A DNA stretch of 64,000 nucleotides from Leifsonia sp040686855 (GTDB lineage Bacteria; Actinomycetota; Actinomycetes; Actinomycetales; Microbacteriaceae): NCBI RefSeq assembly GCF_040686855.1, contig NZ_JBFBOG010000003.1, positions 558,001-622,000 of the forward strand, read 5' to 3'. The position numbers were made by a program, and so were the translations under genes. Positions within the stretch are counted from its first letter, which is position 1. Each line of letters starts with the position of its first letter. The notes under the pieces were generated by a model that saw only the letters and a program-made list of their open reading frames with translations, did no database searches and was not told where the DNA came from. Below, piece by piece: positions 34,410 to 43,761 of the stretch.

Positions 34410-37400
34410 TCACCGGAAGTCCCGCGAGACCGTGCGGATGCCGGTGTCGAGCGCTTCGAGCTTGTCGGCGACGATGTTGACGACGCCTTCCTCGCTGCGC
34501 TCCAGGATGCCGCGGACGATCATCGCCGGTGCCTGCCTCGCCACCCGGCGGTAGCGGTTCCAGACGCCGACCGGGCAGATGACGTTGACCATCCCGGTCT
34601 CATCCTCGATGTTGAGGAAGGTGACCCCGGCCGCCGTCGCCGGCCGCTGCCGGTGGGTGACCACGCCGCCGACCTCGATGCGGCGGCCCGACTCGCCGTG
34701 GATCAGCGTGTCGGCCGGGTAGACGCCTCGCGCGGAGAGCGCCGGGCGCAGGAACCGGATGGGATGGTCGTCCGTCGAGATGCCGGTCGACCAGAGGTCG
34801 CTGGCCAGCTGCTCGGCAGGGGAGAGCAGGGGCAGCAGCGGCGGCTGCACGGTGATCGCGGTGCCGGCCAGGTACTCGGGACGCTCCTGCGCGGCGTTGC
34901 CCGCCTCCCAGATCGCCTGGCGACGGCTCAGGTCGAAACCCTCGAACGCTCCGGCCGCGGCGAGCGCCTCGAGCTGGGCGGTGTTGAGCCCGGTCCGGCG
35001 GGCGAGGTCGGAGAGGTCGCGGTACGGGCCGTACGCCTCGCGCTCGGCGACGATGTGCTCAGCGAGCTTCTCTCCGATGGAGGTGACGCCCGCAAGTCCC
35101 AGCCGGACGGCATGGCCGCCGTCGCGGCGGTGGGCGGCGAAGTCGAGCGGCACCCGCGGGTCGAAGGGGTCGATCGGCGGCTGCTCGGTGTCGAGGCAGG
35201 CGTCGGATCCGGTCGGCCCCGGGCGCGTCTCGTCGAGCGGTTCGAGCAGGGGGAAGACGCCGGAGCGCTGGATGTCCGGCCGCTGCACCACGACGCCGTG
35301 CCTGCGGGCGTCGGCGGTGAGCGTGCGCGGCGAGTAGAAGCCCATCGGCTGGGCCCGCAGCAGCCCGGCGAGGAACGCGCCGGGGTAGTGCAGCTTCATC
35401 CACGAGCTGACGTAGACGAGCAGGGCGAAGCTGATCGCGTGGCTCTCGGCGAAGCCGAAGCTCGCGAACGCCTCGATCTTGCCGTAGATGGCGTCGGCGT
35501 CGTCGCCCGTGATGCCGTTGTGCGCCATCCCCTCGTAGAGCTTGGCCTTGAGGGCGTCGATCTTCTCGACTCCGCGCTTGGAGCCCATCGCGCGGCGCAG
35601 CTGATCGGCGTCCTCGGCCGTGCAGTCTCCGACCGCGACGGCCATCTGCATCAGCTGCTCCTGGAACAGCGGGACCCCCATCGTGCGCTCCAGCACCGGC
35701 ACCAGCGCCGGATGCAGGTAGGTGACCTCCTCTTTGCCGAGCTTGCGGCGGATGTAGGGGTGCACCGCGCCGCCCTGGATGGGGCCGGGGCGGATGAGCG
35801 CGATCTCGATCACGAGGTCGTAGAACCGGCGCGGCTGGAGCCGCGGCAGCGTGCCGATCTGGGCGCGGCTCTCGACCTGGAACACGCCGATGGAATCGGC
35901 CCGGCAGAGCATGTCGTACACGCCCGCCTCTTCTTTCGGGATGGTCTCGAGCGTCCACTTCTCACCGAGCGACGCCTCGATCGTGCGCATCGAGTAGTCG
36001 AGTGCCGACAGCATCCCGAGGCCCAGGAGATCGAACTTGACCAGGCCCATCCAGGCGCAGTCGTCCTTGTCCCACTGCAGCACCGTGCGGCCCTCCATGC
36101 GGGCGTGCTCGATCGGGCACACCTCGCCGACGGGCCGGTCGGTCAGCACCATGCCGCCGGAGTGGATGCCGAGGTGCCGCGGGAACTTCAGCACCTGCTG
36201 CGCGAGCCCGACAACGTCGTCCGGGATGTCGTGGTCGTCACTGGTCTGCACGCTGCCCCAGGAGTCGATCTGCTTGCTCCAGGCGTCCTGCTGACCGGTG
36301 GAGTAGCCGAGGGCCTTCGCCATGTCGCGCACGGCGTTCTTGGGCCGGTAGGTGATGACGTTGGCGACCTGGGCGGCGTTGTGCCGGCCGTACTTCGCGT
36401 AGACGTACTGGATGACCTCCTCCCGCCGGTCGGAGTCGAAGTCGACGTCGATGTCGGGCTCCTCCTCGCGCATGCTGGAGAGGAACCGCTCGAACGGCAG
36501 GTCGTACTTGATCGAGTCGACCGCCGTGATGCCGAGCAGGTAGACCACCGCGGAGTTCGCCGCGGAGCCCCGGCCCTGGCAGAGGATGCCGCGGCTGCGG
36601 GCGAACCGGACGATGTCGTGGACGATGAGGAAGTAGCCGGGGAAGTCCTTGGCCTCGATCACGTCGAGCTCGCGTTCGATGCGCTCCCGCTTGGCGGGGT
36701 CGCGGTCGAGATCGGGGTAGCGCTCGGCGGCGCCGCGCCAGGTGAGCTCGCGCAGCCAGCTCATCGGCGTGTGCCCCTCCGGGACCTCCTGCTTCGGCAG
36801 CCGGGGCCGGGCGCTCCGCAGCCGGAAGGCGAGGTCGTCGGCGATCCCGACCGTGCGCTCGACCGCGCCGGGGTAGCGGGCGAAACGGCGCGCCATCTCG
36901 GCGCCGCTGCGCAGGTGCGCCGCGCCGGCCGCCGGCAGCCAGCCGTCGAGCTCGTCCAGGCTGCGCCGGGCGCGCACGGCCGAGACCGCGGTCGCCAGCG
37001 GGTACTGCCGCGGGCTGGCGTAGTGGACGTTGTTGGTCGCGACCGTCGGCAGGCCGAGGCGTCCGGCGATCCTGGTCAGGATGTCGTTGTCCGTGGAGTC
37101 GCGCGGGCCGCTCTGGTCGATCAACTCGACGAGCACGTTGTCGTGCCCGAACAGCTCGGCCAGCCGGGCCACCTCGCGCTCCGCGGCCCGCTCGCCGTGC
37201 TCGGCCAGGGCGAGGCGCACGTCGCCCTTGCGGCAGCCGGTCAGCACCATCCACTCGCCGGCCGCACGATCGGACAGCTCGTCGAGCCGGTACACCGGGC
37301 GCCCCTTCTCGTCTCCCGCGAGCTGTCCGTCGGTGATCGCGGCGGCGAGCCGGTGGTAGCCCTCCTGCCGCCGGGCCAGCAGGACGAGGTGGCTCCCCTC

Positions 37401-37799
37401 CGGGTCGGGCTCGCCGTTCTGCGGCTTGCTGAGGGAGAGGGAGAGCTCTGCACCGAACACCGTCTTGACGCGGTCGTAGGCCTCCGCCGCCTCGGCCAGG
37501 TGCACGACGCCGTACAGGCCGTCGTGATCGGTCAGCGCGAGCGCGTGCAGGTTCAGGCGCGTCGCCTCTTCGAGCAGTTCCTCCGGCGAGGAGGCGCCGT
37601 CGAGGAAGCTGAAATTGCTGTGCGCGTGCAGCTCGGCGTACGGCACGGCGCCCTCGGCGGGCTCCTCCGGGATGGGCTGGGGGACGTACTTCTGCCGTTT
37701 GCGCGACGACGGCCGCTCGTCGGTCTGCTGGCTCGTGCGCCGACCGGAGAGCCGTCGCTCGAACTCGGCCCAGGGGATGGGCGGGTTGTCGAATCCCAT
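34410..37799 (-). CDS. dnaE2: Error-prone DNA polymerase III alpha subunit DnaE2
   Basis: 1129 residues from ATG 37799; this start shares one base with the imuB stop. The N-terminal PHP domain (YAELHAHSNFSFLDG, LALTDHDGLYG) and the polymerase core with catalytic aspartates in PDIDVDFDSDRRE (about residue 450) are intact. Helix-hairpin-helix and OB domains form the C-terminus. It lacks the beta-clamp-binding tail of replicative DnaE. DnaE2 copies past lesions with ImuA' and ImuB and is the source of damage-induced mutations. It is the third gene of the imuA'-imuB-dnaE2 operon behind a LexA box. Confidence 0.96.
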   Translation of the reverse strand: MGFDNPPIPWAEFERRLSGRRTSQQTDERPSSRKRQKYVPQPIPEEPAEGAVPYAELHAHSNFSFLDGASSPEELLEEATRLNLHALALTDHDGLYGVVHLAEAAEAYDRVKTVFGAELSLSLSKPQNGEPDPEGSHLVLLARRQEGYHRLAAAITDGQLAGDEKGRPVYRLDELSDRAAGEWMVLTGCRKGDVRLALAEHGERAAEREVARLAELFGHDNVLVELIDQSGPRDSTDNDILTRIAGRLGLPTVATNNVHYASPRQYPLATAVSAVRARRSLDELDGWLPAAGAAHLRSGAEMARRFARYPGAVERTVGIADDLAFRLRSARPRLPKQEVPEGHTPMSWLRELTWRGAAERYPDLDRDPAKRERIERELDVIEAKDFPGYFLIVHDIVRFARSRGILCQGRGSAANSAVVYLLGITAVDSIKYDLPFERFLSSMREEEPDIDVDFDSDRREEVIQYVYAKYGRHNAAQVANVITYRPKNAVRDMAKALGYSTGQQDAWSKQIDSWGSVQTSDDHDIPDDVVGLAQQVLKFPRHLGIHSGGMVLTDRPVGEVCPIEHARMEGRTVLQWDKDDCAWMGLVKFDLLGLGMLSALDYSMRTIEASLGEKWTLETIPKEEAGVYDMLCRADSIGVFQVESRAQIGTLPRLQPRRFYDLVIEIALIRPGPIQGGAVHPYIRRKLGKEEVTYLHPALVPVLERTMGVPLFQEQLMQMAVAVGDCTAEDADQLRRAMGSKRGVEKIDALKAKLYEGMAHNGITGDDADAIYGKIEAFASFGFAESHAISFALLVYVSSWMKLHYPGAFLAGLLRAQPMGFYSPRTLTADARRHGVVVQRPDIQRSGVFPLLEPLDETRPGPTGSDACLDTEQPPIDPFDPRVPLDFAAHRRDGGHAVRLGLAGVTSIGEKLAEHIVAEREAYGPYRDLSDLARRTGLNTAQLEALAAAGAFEGFDLSRRQAIWEAGNAAQERPEYLAGTAITVQPPLLPLLSPAEQLASDLWSTGISTDDHPIRFLRPALSARGVYPADTLIHGESGRRIEVGGVVTHRQRPATAAGVTFLNIEDETGMVNVICPVGVWNRYRRVARQAPAMIVRGILERSEEGVVNIVADKLEALDTGIRTVSRDFR

Positions 37800-39364
37800 C
37801 AGTCGTACCTCGCCTCTGCGAACCAGGCCTCGCCGGAGAGGGCGAGCAGCCACGCGGTGCCGTCGGCGTCGACCAGCTGAAAGCGGTGCAGCGCGCGGGC
37901 GAGGGAGGCGTCCCACCACCGCTCCTTCACCGGCCAGGGTCCCGCCCACGAGTCGACCGGACGTGCATCCGCGGGCCGGCCGGTGGGGGAGAAGCGGGCG
38001 ATCGGAGCCGTCACGTCGCCACGATCGGTCACCTCGACCGTCGTGCCCTCTTCGGTCAGGACGGCGACGGGCCGGGGCACCTCGAACACGGTGGACGGCG
38101 CCGGCGCGGGCAGCGACCCGGGCCACGGGCGGTCGGCGCGGGCGACGCCCACCGGCCGGTCGCCCCACGGCACCAGCACCTGCCGCTCGGCGGGCGCCCG
38201 GCCGCCCGCGATCGTGGCCGTGACGACCGCCTCGTGCCCGAGCATGCTCTGCACACGGGTGAGCCCGTGGTGGATGCGCTCGTCGGCTCCGCCGCCCCAC
38301 AGCCCGTCTTCGTGATGCCCGATGTCGTCGACCGTCTGGGGTTCGAGGACGACGCGGGCGATCGGCGACGAGAGGCCGGAGTCGATCGCGCCGGCCCCCT
38401 GCAGCTGCCAGCGCACACGGTCGACCACGTCGGGCGCCGAGAACAGCCGGGGATGCAGCCAGGTGCGCTCGCTCACCCGGCCGGACTCGTCGGTCACCTC
38501 GACCCGCAGCGATGTGCACACCAGCCCGGCTTTGGTGAGGCCGGCGATGAACTGCTCCGCGGTGCCGCGGACGGCGAAGGTCACCTGATCGACCCGGTCG
38601 AGGGGAGGCTCGAACTCGATGGCGCGCTCGAGCTGCGTCGGCGGGGTGCGGGGCACCACGGCGGCGCCGTCGAGCCCGCTGGCGAGCGTGTGGGCGTGCT
38701 CGCCCCGCTCGCCGAAACGCTCGCGCATGTCGGTGCGCGAGAGCGCGGCGATGTCGCCGAGGGCGTGCAGGCCCAGCCGGCGCAGCAGCGGCGTCAGATC
38801 GGCGAGGCCCAGCTGGGACACCGGCAGCGGCGCCAGGAACGCGGGGGAGCCGCCCGCCGGGATGATGCGCACCCGGCCGCGGCCGGTCGAGCGGGCGGCC
38901 TGCTCCGCGGCGAACGGACCGTCGGCGACGCCGACGCGCGCATCCGGCAGCCCCAGGCCCTCGAGGCAGCGCAGCAGCTCGGCGGCCGCCTCGTCTTCTC
39001 CGCCGTAGTAGCGGGCCGGCCCGCGCGCGCGGAGGACGCAGGTGCCGGGACGCACCGGCTGGACTCCGGGGGTAATCTCCTCGATCGCGGCGAGCACGGG
39101 CTCGAACGCGCGCGCATCCTGCACCGGGTCGTAGGGGACGACCTCCAGCTGCGGGCAGCGGGCCTGCGCCTCGCGCATCCGGAGACCGCGCTTGACGCCG
39201 TCGGCACGGGCCGCGTCGGAGCAGGCGAACACCAGGCCCTTGTCGACAAGCGCCAGCGGCAGGTCGGCGGCGAGGTCGAGCACCTGCCGCGCGGCGATCA
39301 CCGGCCAGTCCGGGCACCACAGCACGATGGCGCGGGTGACGGCGGGGTCGTGCACGCCGGTCAT
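37799..39364 (-). CDS. imuB: Y-family DNA polymerase-like protein ImuB
   Basis: 521 residues from ATG 39364, immediately after the imuA' stop. It has a Y-family polymerase body (FACSDAARADGVKRGLRMRE, LRARGPARYYGGEDEAAAEL). The N-terminal catalytic DxD-type motif is replaced by LWCPDWPV and the second acidic motif is also missing, as in all ImuB proteins. It therefore serves as an adaptor that brings DnaE2 to the beta clamp. A clamp-binding motif is expected in the central part, but I could not fix it with certainty. The stop overlaps the dnaE2 start by one base (TGATG). Confidence 0.94.
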   Translation of the reverse strand: MTGVHDPAVTRAIVLWCPDWPVIAARQVLDLAADLPLALVDKGLVFACSDAARADGVKRGLRMREAQARCPQLEVVPYDPVQDARAFEPVLAAIEEITPGVQPVRPGTCVLRARGPARYYGGEDEAAAELLRCLEGLGLPDARVGVADGPFAAEQAARSTGRGRVRIIPAGGSPAFLAPLPVSQLGLADLTPLLRRLGLHALGDIAALSRTDMRERFGERGEHAHTLASGLDGAAVVPRTPPTQLERAIEFEPPLDRVDQVTFAVRGTAEQFIAGLTKAGLVCTSLRVEVTDESGRVSERTWLHPRLFSAPDVVDRVRWQLQGAGAIDSGLSSPIARVVLEPQTVDDIGHHEDGLWGGGADERIHHGLTRVQSMLGHEAVVTATIAGGRAPAERQVLVPWGDRPVGVARADRPWPGSLPAPAPSTVFEVPRPVAVLTEEGTTVEVTDRGDVTAPIARFSPTGRPADARPVDSWAGPWPVKERWWDASLARALHRFQLVDADGTAWLLALSGEAWFAEARYD

Positions 39365-40057
39365 TCAGCTCACCGCCTCGAGTCGCGTGGGGGCGGAGAC
39401 GCGGAAGCTCTCGTCGACCGCCGGCAGCCACAGGTCGGCGGTGCGTCGCGGGCCGGAACCACCACGCGGGGCGGATTCCACCGTCACCCGCCGCGAGGAG
39501 AGGTAGCCGTCGCCCGCGCCGAGGCCGGCCCATCCGCTGCGTGCGACGGTGAGCGTCGCCTCGACCTGCGGCCAGTCGCCCGCGACGATGAGGGTGGCCT
39601 CGCGCTGCCGCAGCCGGGCGGTGAGCCGGGCGACGTCGCCGTCGCGCGCGCGGGACGGCGGCGCGACCACCACCACGCTGAGCACGTCGACCACCGCCGC
39701 GGTCACGGTCAGCCAGTCGTCGCCGGGATGCGGCACCAGCACCAACCGCTCGAGGTCGATGCCGAACCGACCGGCCGCCTCGGCGCCGAAGTCGGGCATG
39801 CCGACCACCCCGCACCAGGCGCCGGCGGCACTCGGGCCGGCCAGCATGGCCATCAGCAGGGTGGTCGACCCGTGGACCGAGTACGCCGCCCCCGCCTTGA
39901 GCGCTCCGCCGGGAAGCAGTGCGGAGAGCGCGGGATGCGTCTGCAGCGTGCGGCTCTCGAGCTTGGTGGCCTGCATCTGCCGGATGCGGGTCTGCAGCTC
40001 GTGCACCTGCGCCCGGTCGACGACCGGTTCGCTGAGGTGCTGGGCTGCGAGTGACAC
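39365..40057 (-). CDS. imuA': ImuA' (RecA-like mutasome accessory protein)
   Basis: 230 residues from GTG 40057, chosen because it lies 6 nt after the -10 of the LexA-controlled promoter; the frame is open further upstream but would cross the operator. It is a small RecA-like protein with a degenerate P-loop region (YSVHGSTTLLMAML, without the usual Lys). It works with ImuB and DnaE2 in lesion bypass. The stop directly abuts the imuB ATG. As in other actinobacteria it is probably silent until LexA is cleaved. Confidence 0.88.
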   Translation of the reverse strand: MSLAAQHLSEPVVDRAQVHELQTRIRQMQATKLESRTLQTHPALSALLPGGALKAGAAYSVHGSTTLLMAMLAGPSAAGAWCGVVGMPDFGAEAAGRFGIDLERLVLVPHPGDDWLTVTAAVVDVLSVVVVAPPSRARDGDVARLTARLRQREATLIVAGDWPQVEATLTVARSGWAGLGAGDGYLSSRRVTVESAPRGGSGPRRTADLWLPAVDESFRVSAPTRLEAVS

Positions 40058-40063
40058 CCTTCT

Positions 40064-40092
40064 ATTTTCGAACGTATGTTCGAATAGTGCAA
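40064..40092 (-). promoter_or_regulatory. LexA box and sigma-A promoter of imuA'-imuB-dnaE2
   Basis: On the minus strand -35 TTGCAC (40087-40092) and -10 GAAAAT (40064-40069) are 17 bp apart. The LexA operator TTCGAAC-N4-GTTCGAA (40067-40084) covers the spacer and part of the -10, so bound LexA would block polymerase. Transcription should begin at about the GTG at 40057. Confidence 0.88.
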
Positions 40093-40190
40093 ACGGAATC
40101 TGCTGCTCTTGTGGAGAACTGCGGTGGGAACGGAGGCCGCGCACGAACCCTACGCCGAGCCGCCGACACCGCTCCGCGAGCGTGCGCCGA

Positions 40191-42743
40191 TCACGCCGCT
40201 CGGCGACGTCGGATCAGCTGCCAGACGGCGAACCCGGCCGCGAGGACCAGCGCGCCGCCACCGGCCAGCTGCAGGTGATCGGCCCCCAGACCACCGGTCA
40301 GCGGGAGGAGCGGGACCGGCAGCTGCCGGTTCACCACGTCGGGGAGGGTGACCGTGGTCGACGCAACGGCGATGGTCACGGGGATCGGCGTCGGATCGAT
40401 CCGGTAGCCCACCGGCGCCTGCGTCTCCGTCAGCCGGTAGGAGCCCACGCCGAGGTCCGCCACCCGGAACGCGCCGCCCAGGGGATCGAGGTCGGCCCCG
40501 GCGCAGGCGGCGGCGGACGCCGCAACGCAGTCGGCCACCTTCAGCGGAGTTCCGGTCGGCGCGCCCGACCCGTCCACCCTGCTGAGCGCCCATTCGGCCC
40601 CGGCGAGGATGTTGCGCGCGGCCGTCTCATCGACCTTCCGCCAGACGAGCTCGGGCAGTGTGCATTGTGCGGCCGTCGGCGCGATCGAGAACGACGCGGG
40701 CCCGGTCGTGTTGCCCGGGGAGTCCGTCGAACCCGCATAGCTCGTCACCGCCGTCGCGGCATTCGTGATCGTCGCGGCCGCGGCGTCGCACTGCGTGGTC
40801 GGCACCGTCGTCTGGAAGCACATCTCGGGCGGTGCCCCCTGCCAGGCGATCCGCACCGCGCCGGCGGTCACCCCTGACGGCGTCGTCACCCCGTTGACCC
40901 GGACGGACGCCGTGATGGAGCTCACGGAGGACGCGATCGAGGAGAGGTCCAAACCCGCCGCGGGAACGACCACGTCGTTGAAGCCGCTGACGGTCGCTCC
41001 ACTCCGGTCCTTCACCGTCACCGTCACATTCCGGTACGTGCCCGCCGTGAGTCCGGCGACCGTCAGCAGCTTCCATGCCGCGAACGACGTCGCCCCGCTG
41101 CCGCAGTAGCTCGCCGTGGGATCCACCCGGAGGTCGACGGTCGATGTGGCGGTGCAGGTGCCGCCGGTCACGGCGTCGAAGAACCGGATCTGCCCCGTGT
41201 CGCCGGTGGCCACCAGGCAGTCCGCCGCGATCCCGGGGACCTCGCGGACCGTGTAGTTGATGGTGTTGCCGACGTTGGCGAACCCCGAGCACGCGGGGAC
41301 CGCGCCGGAGCCCGACCAGGCCGCGAAGTCGCGGCACATGACCTGGTTGCCGTTGGAGAGGTATACCTTCGTGCCGCGGACGAGCACGTCTCCCGTGCCA
41401 TTGCCCCCGGCGATGTACTGGGCCGAGGTGCCCGAATACGCGTTGCCCACCGCCGTGCCGCTCAGGTTCCAGCAGTTCGAGGACGAGTTCGGGCCGTTGA
41501 CGATGGTGCAGACACCCGTCAGCACGCCGGTGGTCGAGAGCAGGGGCGCGAACGGCGTGCCGACACCCACGATCGAGCCGCCGGCGGACGAGTCCCGGGG
41601 CCAGGCTCCGGAGCAGAGCGTCCCCGTCTTGGTGTCGAAGCAGAAGGTCTGCCACGTGCTGAAGTTGTTCTGCCCGAGGCTGGCGAAGACGTAGTCGCCG
41701 AAGGCGGCGGAGGTGTACGAGAACTCGTTGGTGACCCCGGAGACGTAGAAGGTCGCTCCCGTGCACGACGTGTTCGTCGGGGTGAGGCAGAGGAGGACGG
41801 CCTTGCTTCCGCTCACCGCCGCGAAATACCGGTTGCCGTCGGCTGCCGGCAATCCCGTGCCTCCGATCTGCGCCGACCAGCTGTTGTTGTTGTTCGACTG
41901 GGCTGTGAGGGCGGTGTAGCCGCAACTGACGGGCGGGGTGACCGCGAGGTCGAGACAGGCCATTCCGTTGCTCGAGCTGTCGGTGGGAGCGGCCAGCCAA
42001 TACAGGCGGTCGCCGACGAGCCAGGTCCCACCCTGGATCGCCGTCCTCCCCGGGAACGACGGCCCGGTTCCGATGGCGGCTCCGATGGTCGCCGACCAGT
42101 ACTGCACGGTGCCTCCGGCCGGCCACCCCGGGCAGACGCCGCCGTCGAGCCGTGTGCAGAAGACCACGGGGCCGGTGCGATGGTGGAAGATCGTGTAGAT
42201 CAGGCGGTCGTGCTCCAGCACGCTGTAGCCGTCGCCGCCGGTGAGGGCGAGCGCGCCGACGGACGGCGGTGTCGGGAAGCTCGGCGACCGCTGCTCAGTT
42301 CCCGACGGCATGAGGGTTGCCCGGTACCCGATGCCGGTGGGGGTGCTTCCCGCGGGCGGCGTGCCGGTCGTCCACGCGCCGGTCGTCTTGTACTGCGGCA
42401 CCACGCTGCCGGCACCACCGCTGCGATCCGGGGGGAGAACGAGAGAGCCGGCCACATAGGCGCCGGCGGAGGCCAGCCCGTCGGTGAGGTCGACCGAAGC
42501 GTCTTTCCCGGTCTCGTTCTGGTAGGACACCACCCAATTCACCGTGTCGCCCGGTGCCGCTGTTCCGGTGAGTGCGCCGCCGGGGGCGCCCGGTGAGGCC
42601 GCCCGCGAGCCGTTCCCGGTATCGGAGCCGGTGGTGTGGACGGTGGAGAACGCGGTGGTGGCCGCGTGCACCGACGACGGAGGCACGATGGAGGACGCGA
42701 GCAGCACCCCCGCCGCGACACCGGGGAACCATCCGTTGCGCAT
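40191..42743 (-). CDS. Sortase-anchored (LPXTG-type) surface protein with SpaA-like domain
   Basis: 850 residues from ATG 42743. A signal peptide (1-28, ending VHA) is followed by an isopeptide- or Ig-like first domain (NWVVSYQNETGKDASVDLTD). A long central region of about 480 residues has repeated short beta-strands and paired cysteines that look like a propeller. A SpaA/prealbumin-like domain follows (AEWALSRVDGSG, YRLTETQAPVGYRIDP). The end is a cell-wall sorting signal: LPLTG, a hydrophobic helix and RRRRAA. A sortase should attach it to the wall; none is encoded in the window. The Ser/Thr/Asn-rich composition differs from its neighbours, which suggests an accessory gene. The ligand is unknown. 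Confidence 0.85.
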   Translation of the reverse strand: MRNGWFPGVAAGVLLASSIVPPSSVHAATTAFSTVHTTGSDTGNGSRAASPGAPGGALTGTAAPGDTVNWVVSYQNETGKDASVDLTDGLASAGAYVAGSLVLPPDRSGGAGSVVPQYKTTGAWTTGTPPAGSTPTGIGYRATLMPSGTEQRSPSFPTPPSVGALALTGGDGYSVLEHDRLIYTIFHHRTGPVVFCTRLDGGVCPGWPAGGTVQYWSATIGAAIGTGPSFPGRTAIQGGTWLVGDRLYWLAAPTDSSSNGMACLDLAVTPPVSCGYTALTAQSNNNNSWSAQIGGTGLPAADGNRYFAAVSGSKAVLLCLTPTNTSCTGATFYVSGVTNEFSYTSAAFGDYVFASLGQNNFSTWQTFCFDTKTGTLCSGAWPRDSSAGGSIVGVGTPFAPLLSTTGVLTGVCTIVNGPNSSSNCWNLSGTAVGNAYSGTSAQYIAGGNGTGDVLVRGTKVYLSNGNQVMCRDFAAWSGSGAVPACSGFANVGNTINYTVREVPGIAADCLVATGDTGQIRFFDAVTGGTCTATSTVDLRVDPTASYCGSGATSFAAWKLLTVAGLTAGTYRNVTVTVKDRSGATVSGFNDVVVPAAGLDLSSIASSVSSITASVRVNGVTTPSGVTAGAVRIAWQGAPPEMCFQTTVPTTQCDAAAATITNAATAVTSYAGSTDSPGNTTGPASFSIAPTAAQCTLPELVWRKVDETAARNILAGAEWALSRVDGSGAPTGTPLKVADCVAASAAACAGADLDPLGGAFRVADLGVGSYRLTETQAPVGYRIDPTPIPVTIAVASTTVTLPDVVNRQLPVPLLPLTGGLGADHLQLAGGGALVLAAGFAVWQLIRRRRAA

Positions 42744-42775
42744 CGCCGAAGCCTCCCGTCGTCTGAAGTCGGTGA

Positions 42776-42791
42776 GGAGGCGATCGCCTCC
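42776..42791. promoter_or_regulatory. Perfect 16-bp palindrome upstream of the LPXTG protein gene
   Basis: GGAGGCGATCGCCTCC is a perfect dyad 33 bp upstream of the start, between the gene and a possible minus-strand promoter. It could be a repressor operator or an mRNA hairpin in the leader. Confidence 0.4.
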
Positions 42792-42861
42792 ACCCTTCTA
42801 GACGAGGCGGGAGAGCGGTGTCTGACGGCCGCGGGGAGCCAATGAGGTCATTGCCGTGCGT

Positions 42862-43698
42862 TCACGCCTCGGTGACGAAGTCGATCAGCTGCTCGACCCT
42901 GCCGAGCAGCTCCGACTCGAGGTCGGAGTATGTCCGCACCTGGCCGAGGATGCGCTTCCACGCCCGTGCGATGTCGGCCTGCGTCTCGTGCGGGAGGCCG
43001 AGCGCGGCGCAGATCCCGTGCTTCCAGGGCACCGATCGGGGGATCGCCGGCCAGGCCTTCAACCCGACACGCGCCGGTTTGACCGCCTGCCAGATGTCGA
43101 CATAGGGGTGTCCGACCACGAGGACATGCTGCCCGTACGGTCCGCGGGCGACCTGCTCGGCGATCCGGGACTCCTTCGAGTTCGGCACCAGGTGGTCGAC
43201 CAGCACCCCGATGCGCCGCCCGCGGTCGGGTCGGAACTCCTTCACGATGGCGTCCAGGTCGTCCACGCCCTCCAGGTACTCCACCACCACGCCTTCGATG
43301 CGCAGGTCGTCGCCCCAGACACGCTCGACGAGTTCGGCGTCGTGCCGTCCCTCGACGAAGATGCGGCTCGCGCGCGCCACCCGGGCCTTCTGCTCGCCGA
43401 CGCTGAACGAGCCGGAGGCGGTGCGGGTGCGGCCCGCGGGGGCCTTCGAGGGCGCGACCAGGCGCACGGGCTCGCCGTCGATCAAGAAGGATCCGCTCAG
43501 CGGGAACACCCGCTTCTTGCCGAAGTAGTCCTCCAGCTCGACGGTCTGCGCCTCGAGTCGCGTGACGGCCCCGCAGAACCCGGTCGCGGCCTCCTCGATC
43601 ACCAGATCGCGCACCGCTTCGACGGTCGGGACGGGCTTGCGCCCTGCGTTCCTCCAGTCGCCGGCCAGCACATCGGATCCGTAGCGGTCGTCCATCAC
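42862..43698 (-). CDS. DUF3097 family protein
   Basis: 278 residues from GTG 43698, 7 nt after TAGCCT; ATG 43695 is the next codon and an equal alternative. It begins YGSDVLAGDWRNAGRKPVP, typical of this actinobacterial family. The central part ASRIFVEGRHDAELVERVWG, followed by IGVLVDHLVPNSKE, looks like a Toprim-type fold (Glu in VEGRHD, Asp in VDH), which is my inference. No enzymatic activity is known. It is transcribed alone, between the LPXTG gene and the SOS-controlled small gene. Confidence 0.85.
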   Translation of the reverse strand: MMDDRYGSDVLAGDWRNAGRKPVPTVEAVRDLVIEEAATGFCGAVTRLEAQTVELEDYFGKKRVFPLSGSFLIDGEPVRLVAPSKAPAGRTRTASGSFSVGEQKARVARASRIFVEGRHDAELVERVWGDDLRIEGVVVEYLEGVDDLDAIVKEFRPDRGRRIGVLVDHLVPNSKESRIAEQVARGPYGQHVLVVGHPYVDIWQAVKPARVGLKAWPAIPRSVPWKHGICAALGLPHETQADIARAWKRILGQVRTYSDLESELLGRVEQLIDFVTEA

Positions 43699-43705
43699 CC
43701 GATGG

Positions 43706-43711
43706 AGGCTA
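43706..43711 (-). promoter_or_regulatory. -10 hexamer of the DUF3097 gene
   Basis: TAGCCT on the minus strand, 7 nt before GTG 43698. Confidence 0.45.
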
Positions 43712-43761
43712 TGCGAACGGATGCGCGCCGCGAGGGTGCCACGCGGAGAGCGACCACACCC

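Noticed and set aside
30259..34413. Minus-strand open frame of 1384 codons across proS, VIT and amn
   Set aside because: It spans three well-identified plus-strand genes and intergenic gaps and has low-complexity Arg/Asp/Val composition; a shadow.
37799..39815. Fusion of imuB region and dnaE2 into one 1801-codon protein
   Set aside because: The upstream part of that frame is Arg/Ala-rich shadow of imuB; dnaE2 starts at 37799 with MGFDNPPIPWAEFERRL, typical of the family.
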